A stretch of 64,000 nucleotides of DNA from Helichrysum umbraculigerum (GCA_949592205.1 CATIUR010000001.1:310028250-310092249), one strand, 5' to 3'. Shown: positions 10,188-22,656, numbered from the stretch's first letter. The notes: generated from the letters alone by a model not told the origin. Program-made: numbers and translations.

Positions 10188-12735
10188 TGTTGTGCTCACA
10201 TCGTGTCGTTGTTTTTCAAATGATGATGCAAGCGCAGCAGGGGTTTTAAATTTATATTTTGTGGGGCTTAAATTAACCGTACTACCTACTCTGATTAGTA
10301 AGCGGTAAGTATAACCTAAGATCGTACTATGAATCCAAACGTGTGGGCGATTAAAATTGACACTTTCGGTAAGGAAGTATTTAGGATGGAACAAAGTAGG
10401 TAGGTTTGGGGTTTAAAGACAGATAATTAAAATGCAGGAAAGTAAATTGCAGGAAAATAAAGTACAGGAAAAACAGATAAAGATAAAGATGTGATTGCTG
10501 AGATTTCGATAATTAATATTTCAGGATGACAGAACAAATAGGGTTGATACTTAATGTGGCAGTTAAACTACTAGGTGTAAACTCTAGAACCCTACCAACT
10601 CAATTTCCCATTGGTGTGTCACTTGGAACTAGGTTATCGTGATTCTGATCGGAGCAATACGCAAACTTCCAATACTCATCTAGTTGAAAGATGAGCAACC
10701 TATTTTGGTTTTATACCGAGGTGCATGAATCAGTAGCATATCGTCTCATAGGTCCGACCTTTCTTAACCCCTAAGGTAGTTTACTACTTTATTAGCACTC
10801 AGATTAATAACTTTGTATGTTTGGACCGTCGATTGTGTAAGGCTTAGTGTTTTAAGGGTTCAAGGTCACTAGGACTTTACTCTTATTCCTAAGTCTTGTT
10901 TTTGCTTGATTAAGCTCTAATTGCTTCGACTTATGGTTTAAGTTCTCCTTTTCAAATAGTTATACATCTCCAGATTATTCGCAGTTTGTTAAAACATGTT
11001 TCATATGAGGACATTGCCTTTCAATAATAGACAGTGTACTTTACAGGAGATTTCCACGGTGTCTTATATCCAACACGCGGTCAAGAGTAATTGACATTGA
11101 AAGTGACACTCTATCTAATTAAATGTAAAGCAGTGCAGAAATGTAAACCTAATATATACAACGAGTGGTTTCATTGTGTCTTACTTATTGCATGTCATGG
11201 GCACAGATAACTACTTACCATAATTAAGGTTGATCAGGTCCTAATTACTAGGTTGTAGTCACGTGGATAACTGGAAAGGGTGCTCCATAAATTAAACTTA
11301 AATTCATAAAGTCCTAACAGTACAAGGGTTATTATCTCCTATTTTATCTGAACGTGTTTTACGAACATTATTTTATAATGCATTGATTCTCGTAGGATAC
11401 ACCACTTAGTTGTGTAGTTGTATTATCCTTCCGGAATTCAAACTTTTAAACCAGAGCTGATTCCAATGATATAACTACCTTCGGTCGTTTACCGGCTTCC
11501 GTACGTTTGTACTTTGCATAAAGCATTTCCAGCACTATACCGAATAAACAGTTGAATAGGGGCCGTTATCTCATTTTACGATTATCGTGCATTGATTATG
11601 TAATGACATCCTTACTTATAATTATCTACATCATCAGCAATCACAATAATAAACTACTCGCAATTCATGGCAACAAATAAATCACATACCAGGCAATAAT
11701 ACATATTTAAAATATGAAATGAGACAAGTATAATAAAAGTTAAGATATCACCCGGAATTTAAATGCGTAGCAGCGTATTATTATAATTGACACCTCTTTC
11801 GTACGTACAAAGATGGATCTCCGAATCCTTAGCGTTCGCCCTAGCTTCTATGTTAGTCCGTAGACTAATTACAATAATCCTAGAATGAGAAAGACTAAAA
11901 GACTACAAGAGATTTTCTAGTGAGAAAGTAAGAAAGAAAGAGTTTTTCCAAAGTATGGAAGGTGTGTTTTGCAAATGAACTAAAGCCGCATATTTATAGG
12001 TGACTTTTGGCTCACATTAGCATAAAGGGGTGCACATTAGCGTAACGTGGGTAAAAAGGTGCACCAGGTACTGTACAACGCGAAAAGGTGGTGCACCGGG
12101 TACTGTACAACGCGGAAAGTAGGCGCACCAGGTATGGGAATTAGCCGAAAAAGGAAACCGGGGCAGGTGACGGCAGGCCGGCGCCGCCCAACCCTTGGCC
12201 GATGGCGGCTGGGTGGTGGCCGGCGGCTGGTGGCTGCCACCCGCCCCGTTTCGCCGTCTTTTGCTTCGTTTCTTAATTAGTGCGTGTTTTCTTCGTTATG
12301 CGCCCGCTTGAGTCGATTCTTTTTTTGTTGGATTCGTATTTGACATAAGATAGCCCCTGAGATGAGGTCCCTAACTCCAGATATTGCGTACGAATCATTT
12401 GGATCTTCCGGCGGGCGTAGAATCTTCATTCTTTATCCGTTTTGGTTGATTCTTTTTCTGTTGGATTCGTATTTTGAAAATGAACATCTTGGATAGGATG
12501 GATGTTGGTGAAGGGCACTTTAGTCTTGAAATCTCGTTTTGGTGCCTTGAATCTTCAAACGTGTGTGGAATCTTCATTTCACATCCGTTTTGCTTGATTT
12601 TTCTCGTGCAACCTTGTTTTGACCAACTTGGCATAATGTTACTGATTTGTACCATATTTGGATTCAAAATGCCAAGAATCGTTCCAGAATGAGAGAGATA
12701 TTGGTAGTAAAAACATGACTTTTTACGCGATATCA
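10188..12735 (-). repeat. Element D left LTR (3' LTR in element sense)
   Basis: A 2548-bp LTR beginning TGTTGTGCTCAC and ending GATATCA. It differs from the right copy by scattered single-base changes and a roughly 15-19-base gap near 12340, where the right copy has an extra A-rich stretch (21700-21720). It lacks the palindrome arrays found in the Tekay LTRs. No coding domain is seen. Confidence 0.9.
11991..12000 (-). promoter_or_regulatory. Candidate TATA box of LTR D
   Basis: Minus-strand CCTATAAATA is a good match to a plant TATA box. It is repeated in the right LTR at about 21354-21363, which would be the active 5' LTR. The solo LTR E carries the similar TCTATAAATAG at about 42729-42739, supporting a conserved promoter. 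Confidence 0.6.
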
Positions 12736-14498
12736 AGTATCCCACACTTATAACTTTACTTGTCCTCAAGCAAATTCATTCATAAAAGGCTTCTGGAAGG
12801 ATTCTAATCGCATCAGTTGCTAGAAATACTATTTTTAGAAAATATACAACGATGGTTATGAAAGAGTTTTTACTAGAAACTAAGGGTTTATAGAACTTGA
12901 TACCTTCTTCGGGCAACTTATATGGTGATCATGACTAGGCAATCCTTACAAGTGGGTCACTCAAATCACTCAAGTGTTTAGGGTTTCCTACTTACTAGTG
13001 TCAATCACTAGGATAGCCAGTCATGCAGCATTCTCGTCATAGGCTTGATCGAGAATCAAATCTCCATCACTTTTGATGAGGATGGTACTAACCTTTCGAG
13101 ATTTCTTGGAAGGAATCGGGTTTTTGGTTTGAAGAAGGTAAGTGGTGAGGGGTGTAATGGTTTTCCTTGTATTTTCTTGAAGCTTTTCTTTGAAATTCAT
13201 TAGCTTTTTGAAAGGACTACATAGCCCTTTATTTTTTCTTGGGATTCTTCTTTTTCTTGGCCTTTTTCATGATTGTGCCGGTGTGATTCTTTCGATTTCT
13301 TTTCTTCTACTCTGCCGATCTTAATAATGTACTTTGTGGCCTGGAAGGTTTCTAATGATTTTGGGTTATGTTGGCTTCTCTTGCAAAGGTCTTAAGAATT
13401 TGGGAGTATCTCCGAAGGTTTGTGGGTTGATGAGACTTTTGTAGGTTCGGGATAAATGATAGGAGATCTTTATTAGGTGTGAATAGTGGGTGTTGAGTGG
13501 GTGGATGTTTGATGGTGGAAAGGTGTTTTGGATTCCTTGGAAGTTATCAAGATAGGTTGTACCTATGCCACGTGTGGCACTCATCGATGTGATCTCGAAA
13601 TGCATTACAAGAGCAAGTTCTAATTCAAATGCATACATCGGCACACACATGAAACGAAAAGCGAAACATTAAAGATAAATGCTAATTATGGGCTCAATCC
13701 TCACGAATCGAATGTTTTGGTTAGTATGTGCCTAGCCATGTGTTGCCTTTTTCGTCCGTATCTTATTCTAAAACAGTTTTGTTTCTTTGTTAAAACTCGT
13801 TTCTCGCTGTAATTCATAGTTTTGAAAGATAGGATTTCTAGAGAGCGATGTTTTTTAGTCCGAAAAATTTGAAATTTTTTCCATTTTTAGCCTTTTGATG
13901 AAAATATTGTTTGGCTTACGGACAAGAGGTAAAGTTTGCGGTTGTAGACCGAATATCCCACACTTAGAGGAACATTGTCCCTAATGTTCGAATCTATTTG
14001 TTGGACACCTCTTGTCGAAGTTTCCCACACTTTGAGATTCTACTTATCTTTGGATTGTTTCATAAGTGTTGTGCGGTATTAAGGATCCCACACTTAGTTT
14101 TGGAATATCGGGTGAGATAATCAAAGCTTTAAACGGAAAGAGGGTTTTGGAACGGTGTACCACTTTTGCTGTGCGCGTTGTTTGCTAACTGTTAGGAGTG
14201 TGCTGGTCCGCGGCTTGTAGCTTATGGCTCCAGAATTCTCCACCGTGGGGTCCATTGCTTCTTTTGATCCGGTCTTCGATAAATAGTCGTTTGGTCAAAC
14301 AAACAATCCACTCAACAATCAAATAATAGCTACTAATAAGAAAGATAAGGTGAAAGCATAATAAAGCAGTAAATAGATAGGTGTGATGTCGAGGCATCAA
14401 TCGTACATTAATACAGACAATAGTAAAATAGCAAATAGAGTTTTGTTAGAAAGTAGAGAGAAGTCAGAAGGTGGAGCAATCCATTGCTCTGCCGATGA
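12736..14498 (-). other. Element D 3' region, non-coding, with PPT-like words
   Basis: No credible gene is seen. The stretch next to the left LTR reads, on the minus strand, CTTGAGGACAAGTAAAG then AAGTGTGGGA, the typical end of Athila internal regions. The word AAGTGTGGGA or a close variant recurs on the minus strand at about 13956-13965, 14023-14032 and 14086-14095. The rest is AT-rich with long T runs. Confidence 0.65.
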
Positions 14499-16301
14499 TC
14501 ATACTACTGCAGTAGATGTGGTAGGTCCAGGAGAAGTCTCGTCTGATGAGGAGTCATCATGCCAATCGTTGGTTCCTTCGTTTGATGCATCAAGGACGGC
14601 TTCTGCTTCTGGCATACCGATTGTAAAGCCTCCTTGGTGTACAAGCTGATCGATTAGTGGCCCTGATGGTATTTTGAAGCTATCGAGTGGGAACATGGCT
14701 GATCCTTGGTGTATGTTGTCTTGGAAGAGGTCTGTCTGTCTATGAGAAGAAACCGGTACAGGTACAGCAGCTGAAGGAATGGTATGTCTGCCAGTCCTGG
14801 GACTCTGAATGGTGACAGTCCGTGCAGAGACTCTAGATGTCCTGCTGCCTCTCGATGTGTGTACTCTGAAAGATCCAACAACTGACGGAACAGTCTGTCT
14901 CGTGATGGGTACCTGCACTAGGGGTGGCTGTGCTCTAGGGATGACAATCCGAGGTGGTATAACATGTCCACGGCCTGGCTGCGGTCGAGGTGCTGGAGTA
15001 GGGACTGCTCGTGGATATATGTGTGGCGGTGCTCGGCCCATCCCACATGGTAAGTCCAGGAGAGGGCTCACGGTCATGCCAGCTGCCTGCTGTCTGACGG
15101 CTGTATAGCACCTAATCTGCATCTGCATCAGCCAATACCAATAATCTGAACCTGGAGGTGTCCCGTAACGGTAGATGTATGCGGGCACTCGTGGTCTGGG
15201 GGCAGGAGTAGAGGGTCCCGTCCTAGTATGTGGTGGCATTGCTGGTGGTGGTGGTGGTATGTTATCATCATCATCATCATCACCATCATCATCCTCATCA
15301 TCATCACCTGTATCCGAATCATTAGGTTCTTGCGGATGCTTCCTTTTCCTTGTTTCTTTCGGCAGAACCAGGTCTGGTACCAATGTGTCAACACTGTCAG
15401 GATCCACTGCTCGTGCTTTGATATAAACAGTGCCATCTCTTGTGATCTGGAGTATTTCCATACTCTTAAGAAAATAGTAGTCTAATGGCTTAGAACTCCA
15501 TCCTGATTTAAATTTCTCGATATCCGATGTCCGAAGTAATCCCATTTTTCGGATCAATCTGGTAATCACTGAGCCCAAATACGATCTTTTCTTACCAAAA
15601 CCTTTTTCTTCTAGAAGTCGCTGGGCAACTAGATGGGCGACCTGCATGTTTCTCTTTTCGAGGATACATGCTATAAGAGCGACATCAAATCTAGAAACTC
15701 GACCGCTAGTCGTATACTTCCCGTCAAATGAGCAAGCTATGAGCTTGTGCAGGATTTGTAGGACTGGGTCTCTGAGTCGGGTTGCCTTAATACCCGAGAA
15801 GTATGGTGTAGGTGACCATTGACTCCATGCTTCAGCGTGTGTTGTCGCGATAGAAACAGAGGTGGCTGCATCAGCGAACAGAGGGGATCGAATTTCTTCT
15901 GGTGTGTACAAGTCTAGGTGCTGTGAGAACTGGGCAAGTGACAAGGTGTGCAAGCTGCCCATTTAGTGGAATGAGATGGAACAATCTTCAACTCTCCGCT
16001 TTTTCTGAAATTTGTAGGTAGCCATAAACTCGGTAACCATCTCCACGTATACAGGCTCATCAATACTAAACAATCTCTTGAATGACTCGAACTGCCGTCC
16101 ATCAACCGTGTAGCTAAGTATGCTCTTGAGTCTTCGCTTGAATCCTAATGCTTGCATAATATCCCAATCAATATATCTGAGATGCCCAAATTGCTTATCT
16201 CTCCAGATACGTGCCATTTTGTCGTAAGCTGATGTGGCACTCAGATACGCTAAAGATCCTGCAAGGGGTCATGCTGGGTTTAATTGCTTCTTTGGTGGCA
16301 T
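14499..16301 (-). pseudogene. Athila ORF-1-like protein of element D, two in-frame stops
   Basis: The minus-strand frame starts at an ATG at 16301 and runs to 14499, about 600 codons. It is broken by a TGA near 16270 and a TAA at 15963-15965; the reading frame is unchanged after both stops. The N-terminal half (WRDKQFGHLRYIDWDIMQALGF, KRLFSIDEPVYVEMVTEF, and an alpha-helical block to about residue 250) resembles the Athila ORF-1 or 'putative plant transposon protein' family of unknown biochemical role. A poly-Asp run (encoded by the ATC repeats at 15265-15305) and a long proline/arginine-rich tail follow. Despite the family name it shows no transposase motif. Confidence 0.65.
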
Positions 16302-17965
16302 TGTACCTGAGAACATTTAAAGTAATGGATCTTTTTAAGAAAGAGAAATTTTAAGCACGCTTCGAAGAATTTCGAAGTGAGGGCTTTAATTTCTAGACAA
16401 TCTAAAGATAACATTGAACATATAATGTTCTCAAGCAACGAACAATTAAATCTAACAAGGTAATATCATCATTCAGAAAAATATAGTCACTAAATGGCAA
16501 CTGCTTTATTGTGAAGTATTGCAAAGCTTGGCGTTAACCAAGTTTGAAATGTCAGGAATTCACAATTAATGCTAACATCATTACCAAAAGGGGTTTGACT
16601 TTGGGAGTACAAGTTGAAGTAAGGTTTTTGAATAAAATATTTTGTCTTACAATTTCAATACTTCAAGTTGACTTTTTAGGTCAAACTTCTCTTCAAATGA
16701 TATTTTCAAATATCCGCATGCCATGATTGTAACCTATACATGATCTAACTTATTTCAAGCATTCCCTAATTGATAAATAAACTAGGTTATGCACAAAAAG
16801 TTATCATGCCCATGTATTTGGTGTGGGTTAAGACTTCATATTCAAAGATGATGGTTCTCTAGTTATATTGCCTAGTTTGACTAGTCAAGCAAGTACAAGT
16901 GTCCTAGTAAGCAAAGATGGTCAAGCAAATTCAACTTATCATCTTTTTTATGCAAACTAGCCAACTTGTTGATGACTTTCAAAAGTCAAACTTACTAACC
17001 CTAATTTGTTCACATAGAGCAATTAACATAGAGTGATTATACAAAACACCAAAATTACTAAGATACTTAGCATACTAACACTTAGTCAAGCAAAGTTCTA
17101 GACTAAATCAATTGATCAAAGTTATTTCTATTGAAAAAGTCAAACATATGGGAATTCGCATGGGTAAGTGGTAGGAACATGTAGTACCTAAGCATTTAAT
17201 CAAGAAAAGCTCTACTTCCTAGTTACTAGTAGCTAACTTCATGAAACAAGCTCTTTCAAGTTTAAAGTGGGTTTTGTGATCACACCTTGCTTTTAGTGAA
17301 TGAAATGCAAAAACGAAAGTACAACCGAGAAGTATATGCAAAAAGGAGCTCGAAAGGACACAGATTTACATGATTTGATGAAGTTTGATGGTGGATTCAT
17401 GGTGGTCATGGTGTGGCCGAATTTTTGGAGAGGAAAGGGGAGGAAGAAGATGTTAGTTGGTTGATTTGAATCATGGGAAGTTAAGGAGGTTCATAGTGGT
17501 CCTTTAGGGTACATGTACTTACCCTAAGTACTATGGTACTCATATGGTCCCTAAAATAAATTAAATGTCAATTATTAATGTCCTAGGTTAATTCCTAATG
17601 TCCTACTAATAATGGTGATGAGTCTTAAATGTATTACCTGTAACTAGTTACTTGTCAGTTTCTTGTTACGTTATAAACAATTTAAGAGACGTGCAAATTT
17701 TTGCGGAACAATTAAAATCAACTTGAAACATTAAACTTAAGATATTTTTGGTGTTAAAAATTTTTGTCTGATGCGGGTTTATAGAATGTACAACTATTTG
17801 GGCAAAATGCTTTAAGAGGCGTTCGTTCTTTTAGACGCGCGTGTCTTCAGACAATAATTTAAAAACGTTTTCTATTAGGGGAAACTTTCAAAAACTTATT
17901 ATATATATGTATTAAAATATGCTCATTTAAAGTCGCGAGCCTCGACCTTTTCGGAGAGAATGGTT
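16302..17965. other. Element D central non-coding region
   Basis: About 1.7 kb lies between the two D coding regions. It is AT-rich, with several TAAGCA/CAAGCAA-like words and a G/A-rich patch at 17380-17470. No ORF with a recognisable domain, no LTR and no repeat array is seen. In a complete Athila element pol would lie between these positions, so this may be what replaced it. Confidence 0.5.
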
Positions 17966-19381
17966 TTATGATTCGTTCCGATCCCTCCAAAGGGAAATGG
18001 TCGAGATTTGCTCCCTTAAGTGAACATGGTTAGGTACAAAACATTTTGAAAGTTGCAAGATGACATTGTAAATTAAATGGAAATGACTGTTCTCTATGTT
18101 CCCTAGGACTTCTCGTTCTTCGTATCCTAAATTGACAAGATCGCTAATTAACCTATTATATGCCTTTCTTATCTTTTTAGGGTTTGACAAACCATCGCGT
18201 GGTCGTTGGTCTTTATAATTGAGATTGTGAGTGAGTTTATTGATGACTTCCAGAAATGCTTTCTCTTCCGGCGAATCAGGGTCTCCGGTTGTAGAATCTA
18301 CCATCTTGAAGAGGTTGCTGATTAGTGTTTTTTGTGAGGAAGTGAAAGGATATTTGGTGAAGGAGAAGATTCGAACAAGCTTGACGTGAAGGTCTTTTCT
18401 CTTGGTGAAGAGGGCTGTGTTGGTTCTTTCCTTGGTGGGGTCAGGGAAAACGTCTCGCAATTTTGAGATCAAGTAGGAAGCGGGGTCAACGAAGAATGGA
18501 ATTTTACTAGAGATGATGATAGGAATCATCGGGTCCCGTTCTATCCAGAGCTCGAGTTCATTGATCATTGCGGTGACATTGTGATGGATTAATATCATGG
18601 ATATTGGAAGGAAATCCATGTCGGCAAATGATTCAAAAAGTGGATCTAAATCCGCTATAAACTTTAGCTCTTGGTCTTTGAGATCGGTGAGAGTGCTTTC
18701 ACATTCATGATTCGACAGGCGAAATAGAAATTCTACTTGTTCGTTAAGATCGGTGATCTTTTCTCGTTGTTCGTATGAAAAGGGAAGATCGGAGGAGTTT
18801 AATTTCCTAACGAATGTCCTATAAATGTCTATTCTATGAGAAGGATTGAAAGATGCGCCTAGGGGGCGTTCTTCAGAACAAGGGTTTTCTGGCTCGACTG
18901 ATGGAACTTTGCCCACCACTCGATAGATGGTGTACTCGTGTCCATATGAAAAGAATGGAGAGATGCCGTCATTATGAGAATTTGACAAAGTGTTTTCATA
19001 CACTGAAGTTTCAGGAATGAGGGTAATTAGGTCACACATTTTCGGAGGCTCTACTTCATGATTTTCTTCGGGAAGATAATCGAAGTGGACAGAATTTGGT
19101 AATTCAGGCATTTGCAGAGTTGGAGAGTGATCTTCTGGAGATGATGCTAGGTCAGGTAACTGATCCGTATTATCAAAGTCCAGGCAATGTTTTGGAGTAG
19201 AAGGTGAGGTCCTAAATTCTTCTAGGGTTTCGGAAGTTTCTTTAGCTTTAGAGGAGGAAGGTGAAAAGAAATCAGATCCTAATTCTCCTACTAAGTAGTC
19301 AAAGAATTTTGTATCGTCCATCGCCATCAGTTCATCTTTTGAGATGAAGCAAGAAGTGGGTTTTCGAGTTGTCATTTTCAA
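17966..19381 (-). CDS. Uncharacterised 471-codon ORF of element D
   Basis: An uninterrupted minus-strand ORF starts 146 bases downstream of the primer-binding site, the place gag normally occupies. The first ~130 residues are acidic, Ser/Pro-rich and probably disordered. The remaining part is rich in Leu, Ile and Phe and looks folded and mostly helical, with blocks such as LTDLKDQELKFIADLDPLF and IYNVILQLSKCFVPNH. I see no CCHC zinc knuckle, protease triad or polymerase motif, so it is not an obvious Athila gag. Being open in an element whose other ORF has stops, it may be under selection or simply young. Function unknown; a diverged capsid-like protein or a captured host fragment are possibilities. 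Confidence 0.55.
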   Translation of the reverse strand: MKMTTRKPTSCFISKDELMAMDDTKFFDYLVGELGSDFFSPSSSKAKETSETLEEFRTSPSTPKHCLDFDNTDQLPDLASSPEDHSPTLQMPELPNSVHFDYLPEENHEVEPPKMCDLITLIPETSVYENTLSNSHNDGISPFFSYGHEYTIYRVVGKVPSVEPENPCSEERPLGASFNPSHRIDIYRTFVRKLNSSDLPFSYEQREKITDLNEQVEFLFRLSNHECESTLTDLKDQELKFIADLDPLFESFADMDFLPISMILIHHNVTAMINELELWIERDPMIPIIISSKIPFFVDPASYLISKLRDVFPDPTKERTNTALFTKRKDLHVKLVRIFSFTKYPFTSSQKTLISNLFKMVDSTTGDPDSPEEKAFLEVINKLTHNLNYKDQRPRDGLSNPKKIRKAYNRLISDLVNLGYEEREVLGNIENSHFHLIYNVILQLSKCFVPNHVHLREQISTISLWRDRNES

Positions 19382-19526
19382 ACTAATATTATCCTAATTA
19401 ACAAAATTAACATTAAATTAACTAAATTACTTAAATTAACTTTCGAAAGATACCCGAAAAGGTTTCGTTCGGAAGGGTCTCCTAAATACTTATTACTTAA
19501 GGTGGTTTTAAATCTACGTTTGTGAT

Positions 19527-19544
19527 TCCCCGGCAGCGGCGCCA
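19527..19544 (-). other. Element D primer-binding site (tRNA-Asp type)
   Basis: Minus-strand TGGCGCCGCTGCCGGGGA lies six bases inside the right LTR. It is the tRNA-Asp-type primer-binding site described for Athila elements, with one base differing from the usual TGGCGCCGTTGCCGGGGA. It fixes the element's orientation. Confidence 0.8.
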
Positions 19545-19550
19545 AAAACT

Positions 19551-22113
19551 TGTTGTGCTCACACCGTGTTGTTGTTTTTCGAATGATGATGCAAGTGCAA
19601 CAGGGGTTTTAAATTTATATTTTGCGGGTCTTAAATTAACCGTACTACCTACTCCGATTAGTAAGCGGTAAGTATAACCTAAGATCGTTCTATGAATCCA
19701 AACGTGTGGGCGATTAAAATTGACACTTTCGGTAAGGAAGTATTTAGGATGGAACAAAATAGGTAGGTTTGGGGTTTAAAGACAGATAATTAAAATGCAG
19801 GAAAGTAAATTGCAGGAAAATAAAGTACAGGAAAAACAGATAAAGATAAAGATGTGATTGCTGAGATTTCGATAATTAATATTTCAGGATGACAGAACAA
19901 ATATTGTTGATACTTAATGTGGCAGTTAAACTACTAGGTGTAAACTCTAGAACCCTACCAACTCAATTTCCCATTGGTGTGTCACTTGGAACTAGGTTAT
20001 CGTGATTCTGATCGGAGCAATACGCAAACTTCCAATACTCATCTAGTTGAAATATGAGCAACCTATTTTGGTTTTACACCGAGGTGCATGAATCAGTAGC
20101 GTATCGTCTCATAGGTCCGACCGTTCTTAACCCCTAAGGTAGTTTACTACTTTATTAGCACGCAGATTAATAACTTTGTATGTTTGGACCGTCGATTGTG
20201 TAAGGCTTAGTGTTTTAAGGGTTCAAGGTCACTAGGACTTTACTCTTATTCCTAAGTCTTGTTTTTGCTTGATTAAGCTCTAATTGCTTCGACTTATGGT
20301 TTAAGTTCTCCTTTTCAAACAGTTATACATCTCCAGATTATTCGCAGTTTGTTAAAACATGTTTCATATGAGGACCATGCCTTTCAATAATAGACAGTGT
20401 ACTTTACAGGAGATTTCCATGGCGTCTTATATCCAACACGCGGTCAAGAGTAATTGACATTGAAAGTGACACTCTATCTAATTAAATGTAAAGTAGTGCA
20501 GAAATGTAAACCTAATATATACAACGAGTGGTTTCATTGTGTCTTACTTATTGCATGTCATGGGCACAGATAACTACTTACCATAATTAAGGTTGATCAG
20601 GTCCTAATTACTAGGTTGTAGTCACGTGGATAACTGGAAAGGGTGCTCCATAAATTAAACTTAAATTCATAAAGTCCTAACAGTACAAGGGTTATTATCT
20701 CCTATTTTATCTGAACGTGTTTTACGAACATTATTTTATAATGCATTGATTCTCGTAGGATACACCACTTAGTTGTGTAGTTGTATTATCCTTCCGGAAT
20801 TCCAACTTTTAAACCAGAGCTGATTCCAATGATATAACTACCTTCGGTCGTTTACCGGCTTCCGTACGTTTGTACTTTGCATAAAGCATTTCCAGCACTA
20901 TACCGAATAAACAGTTGAATAGGGGCCGTTATCTCATTTTACGATTATCATGCATTGATTATGTAATGACATCCTTACTTATAATTATCTACATCATCAG
21001 CAATCACAATAATAAACTACTCGCAATTCATGGCAACAAATAAATCACATACCAGGCAATAATACATATTTAAAATATGAAATGAGACAAGTATAATAAA
21101 AGTTAAGATATCACCCGGAATTTAAATGCGTAGCAGCGTATTATTATAATTGACACCTCTTTCGTACGTACAAAGATGGATCTCCGAATACTTAGCATTC
21201 GCCCTAGCTTCTATGTTATTCCGTAGACTAATTACAATAATCCTAGAATGAGAAAGACTAAAAGACTACAAGAGATTTTCTAGTGAGAAAGTAAGAAAGA
21301 AAGAGTTTTTCCAAAGTGTGGAAGGTGTGTTTTGCAAATGAACTAAAGCCCCATATTTATAGGTGACTTTTGGCTCACATTAGCATAAAGGGGTGCACAT
21401 TAGCGTAACGTGGGTAAAAAGGTGCACCAGGTACTGTACAACGCGAAAAGGTGGTGCACCGGGTACTGTACAACGCGGAAAGTAGGTGCACCAGGTACGG
21501 GAATTAGCCAAAAAAGGAAACCGGGGCAGTAACGGCAGGCCGGAGCTGCCCCACCCTTGGCCGGCGGCGGCTGGGTGGTGGCCGGCGGCTGGTGGCTGCC
21601 ACCCGCCCCGTTTCACCGTCTTTTGCTTCGTTTCCTAATTCGTGCGTGTTTTCTTCGTTATGCGCCCGCTTGAGTCGATTCTTTTTTTGTTGGATTCGTA
21701 ATTCAAAAAAGAAGATTTTGACATAAGATAGCCCCTGAGATGAGGTCCCTAACTCCAGATATTGCGTACGAATCATTTGGATCTTCCGGCGGGCGTAGAA
21801 TCTTCATTCTTTATCCGTTTTGGTTGATTCTTTTTCTGTTGGATTCGTATTTTCAAAATGAACATCTTGGATAGGATGGCTGTTGGTGAAGGGCACTTTA
21901 GTCTTGAAATCTCGTTTTGGTGCCTTGAATCTTCAAACGTGTGTGGAATCTTCATTTTACATCCGTTTTGCTTGATTTTTCTCGTGCAACCTTGTTTTGA
22001 CCAACTTGGCATAATGTTACTGATTTGTACCATATTTGGATTCAAAATGCCAAGAATCGTTCCAGAATGAGAGAGATATTGGTAGTAAAAACATGACTTT
22101 TTACGCGATATCA
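19551..22113 (-). repeat. Element D right LTR (5' LTR in element sense)
   Basis: A 2563-bp direct copy of 10188-12735 with TGTTGTGCTC...GATATCA ends. It contains the candidate TATA box at 21354-21363. It also has an extra A-rich stretch near 21700-21720 that is absent from the left LTR. ORFs called in its GC-rich part near 21540 are low-complexity and not credible. Confidence 0.9.
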
Positions 22114-22118
22114 GCGTT

Positions 22119-22656
22119 CTTTTCGACTTAAGGCATCGGCGACAACATTCGCTTTGCCTGGATGGTACTTGATTTCACAATCATAATCGGTAAGCAACTC
22201 GACCCATCGACGTTGCCTCATGTTCAGATCCTTTTGATCGAATATATGTTGAAGACTTTTGTGATCGGTAAATATGGTACTTCGAGTACCGTAGAGATAA
22301 TGTCTCCAGATTTTAAGTGCGAACACCACGGCCCCCAGATCGAGGTCGTGAGTCGTGTAGTTCTTCTCGTGAATTTTGAGTTGTTGGGAAGCGTAGGCTA
22401 TGACCTTGTCTCATTGCATTAACATGCAACCGAGACCTTGGTGAGAAGCATCGCAGTATACCACGAAGTCATCATTGCCTTCAGGTAATGATAGAATAGG
22501 AGCACTACAAAGCTTGTGTTTCAGTAGCTGGAATGCTGACTCTTGTTTATCAGTCCAATCGAACTTCTTTTCTTTCTGAGTCAGTGTCGTGAGAGGTTGG
22601 GCTATTTTCGAAAAATTTTCAATGAACCGACGATAATACCCCGCCAATCCCAAGAA
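22119..22656 (-). pseudogene. Element A pol: RNase H segment
   Basis: This is the A pol segment between insertions D and B. It begins at FLGLAGYYRRFIENFSKIAQ and covers RNase H, with the Asp of [10 protein letters not shown], the [15 protein letters not shown] block and the end [19 protein letters not shown] stop at 22411-22413 follows MLMQ. Element C has an Arg codon there, so this is probably a CGA-to-TGA change. At 22113/22119 the frame resumes from the integrase side after the GCGTT duplication. Confidence 0.85.

Larger units (their letters stand above)
10188..22113 (-). mobile_element. Element D: non-autonomous Athila-type element
   Basis: Flanked by the perfect duplication GCGTT (10183-10187 and 22114-22118), with TG...CA LTRs at 10188-12735 and 19551-22113. 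A primer-binding site beside the right LTR gives minus-strand sense. The interior is 6.8 kb and holds two coding regions (17966-19381 and 14499-16301) but no protease, RT, RNase H or integrase. It interrupts A pol between RNase H and integrase. The two LTRs look about 98% alike by eye (not computed), suggesting a fairly recent insertion. Confidence 0.9.

Noticed and set aside
12037..12280. Small ORFs in the GC-rich part of LTR D
   Set aside because: Both strands give low-complexity Arg/Pro or Gly-rich proteins with no domain; LTR sequence explains them.
15128..15436. ORFs rich in Met, His or Ser opposite the D ORF-1 protein
   Set aside because: They are translations of the ATC/GAT repeat that encodes poly-Asp in the real frame.
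14499..16301. 'Plant transposon protein' as a DNA transposase
   Set aside because: No DDE or other transposase motif is seen, and the ORF lies within an LTR element with an Athila primer-binding site.
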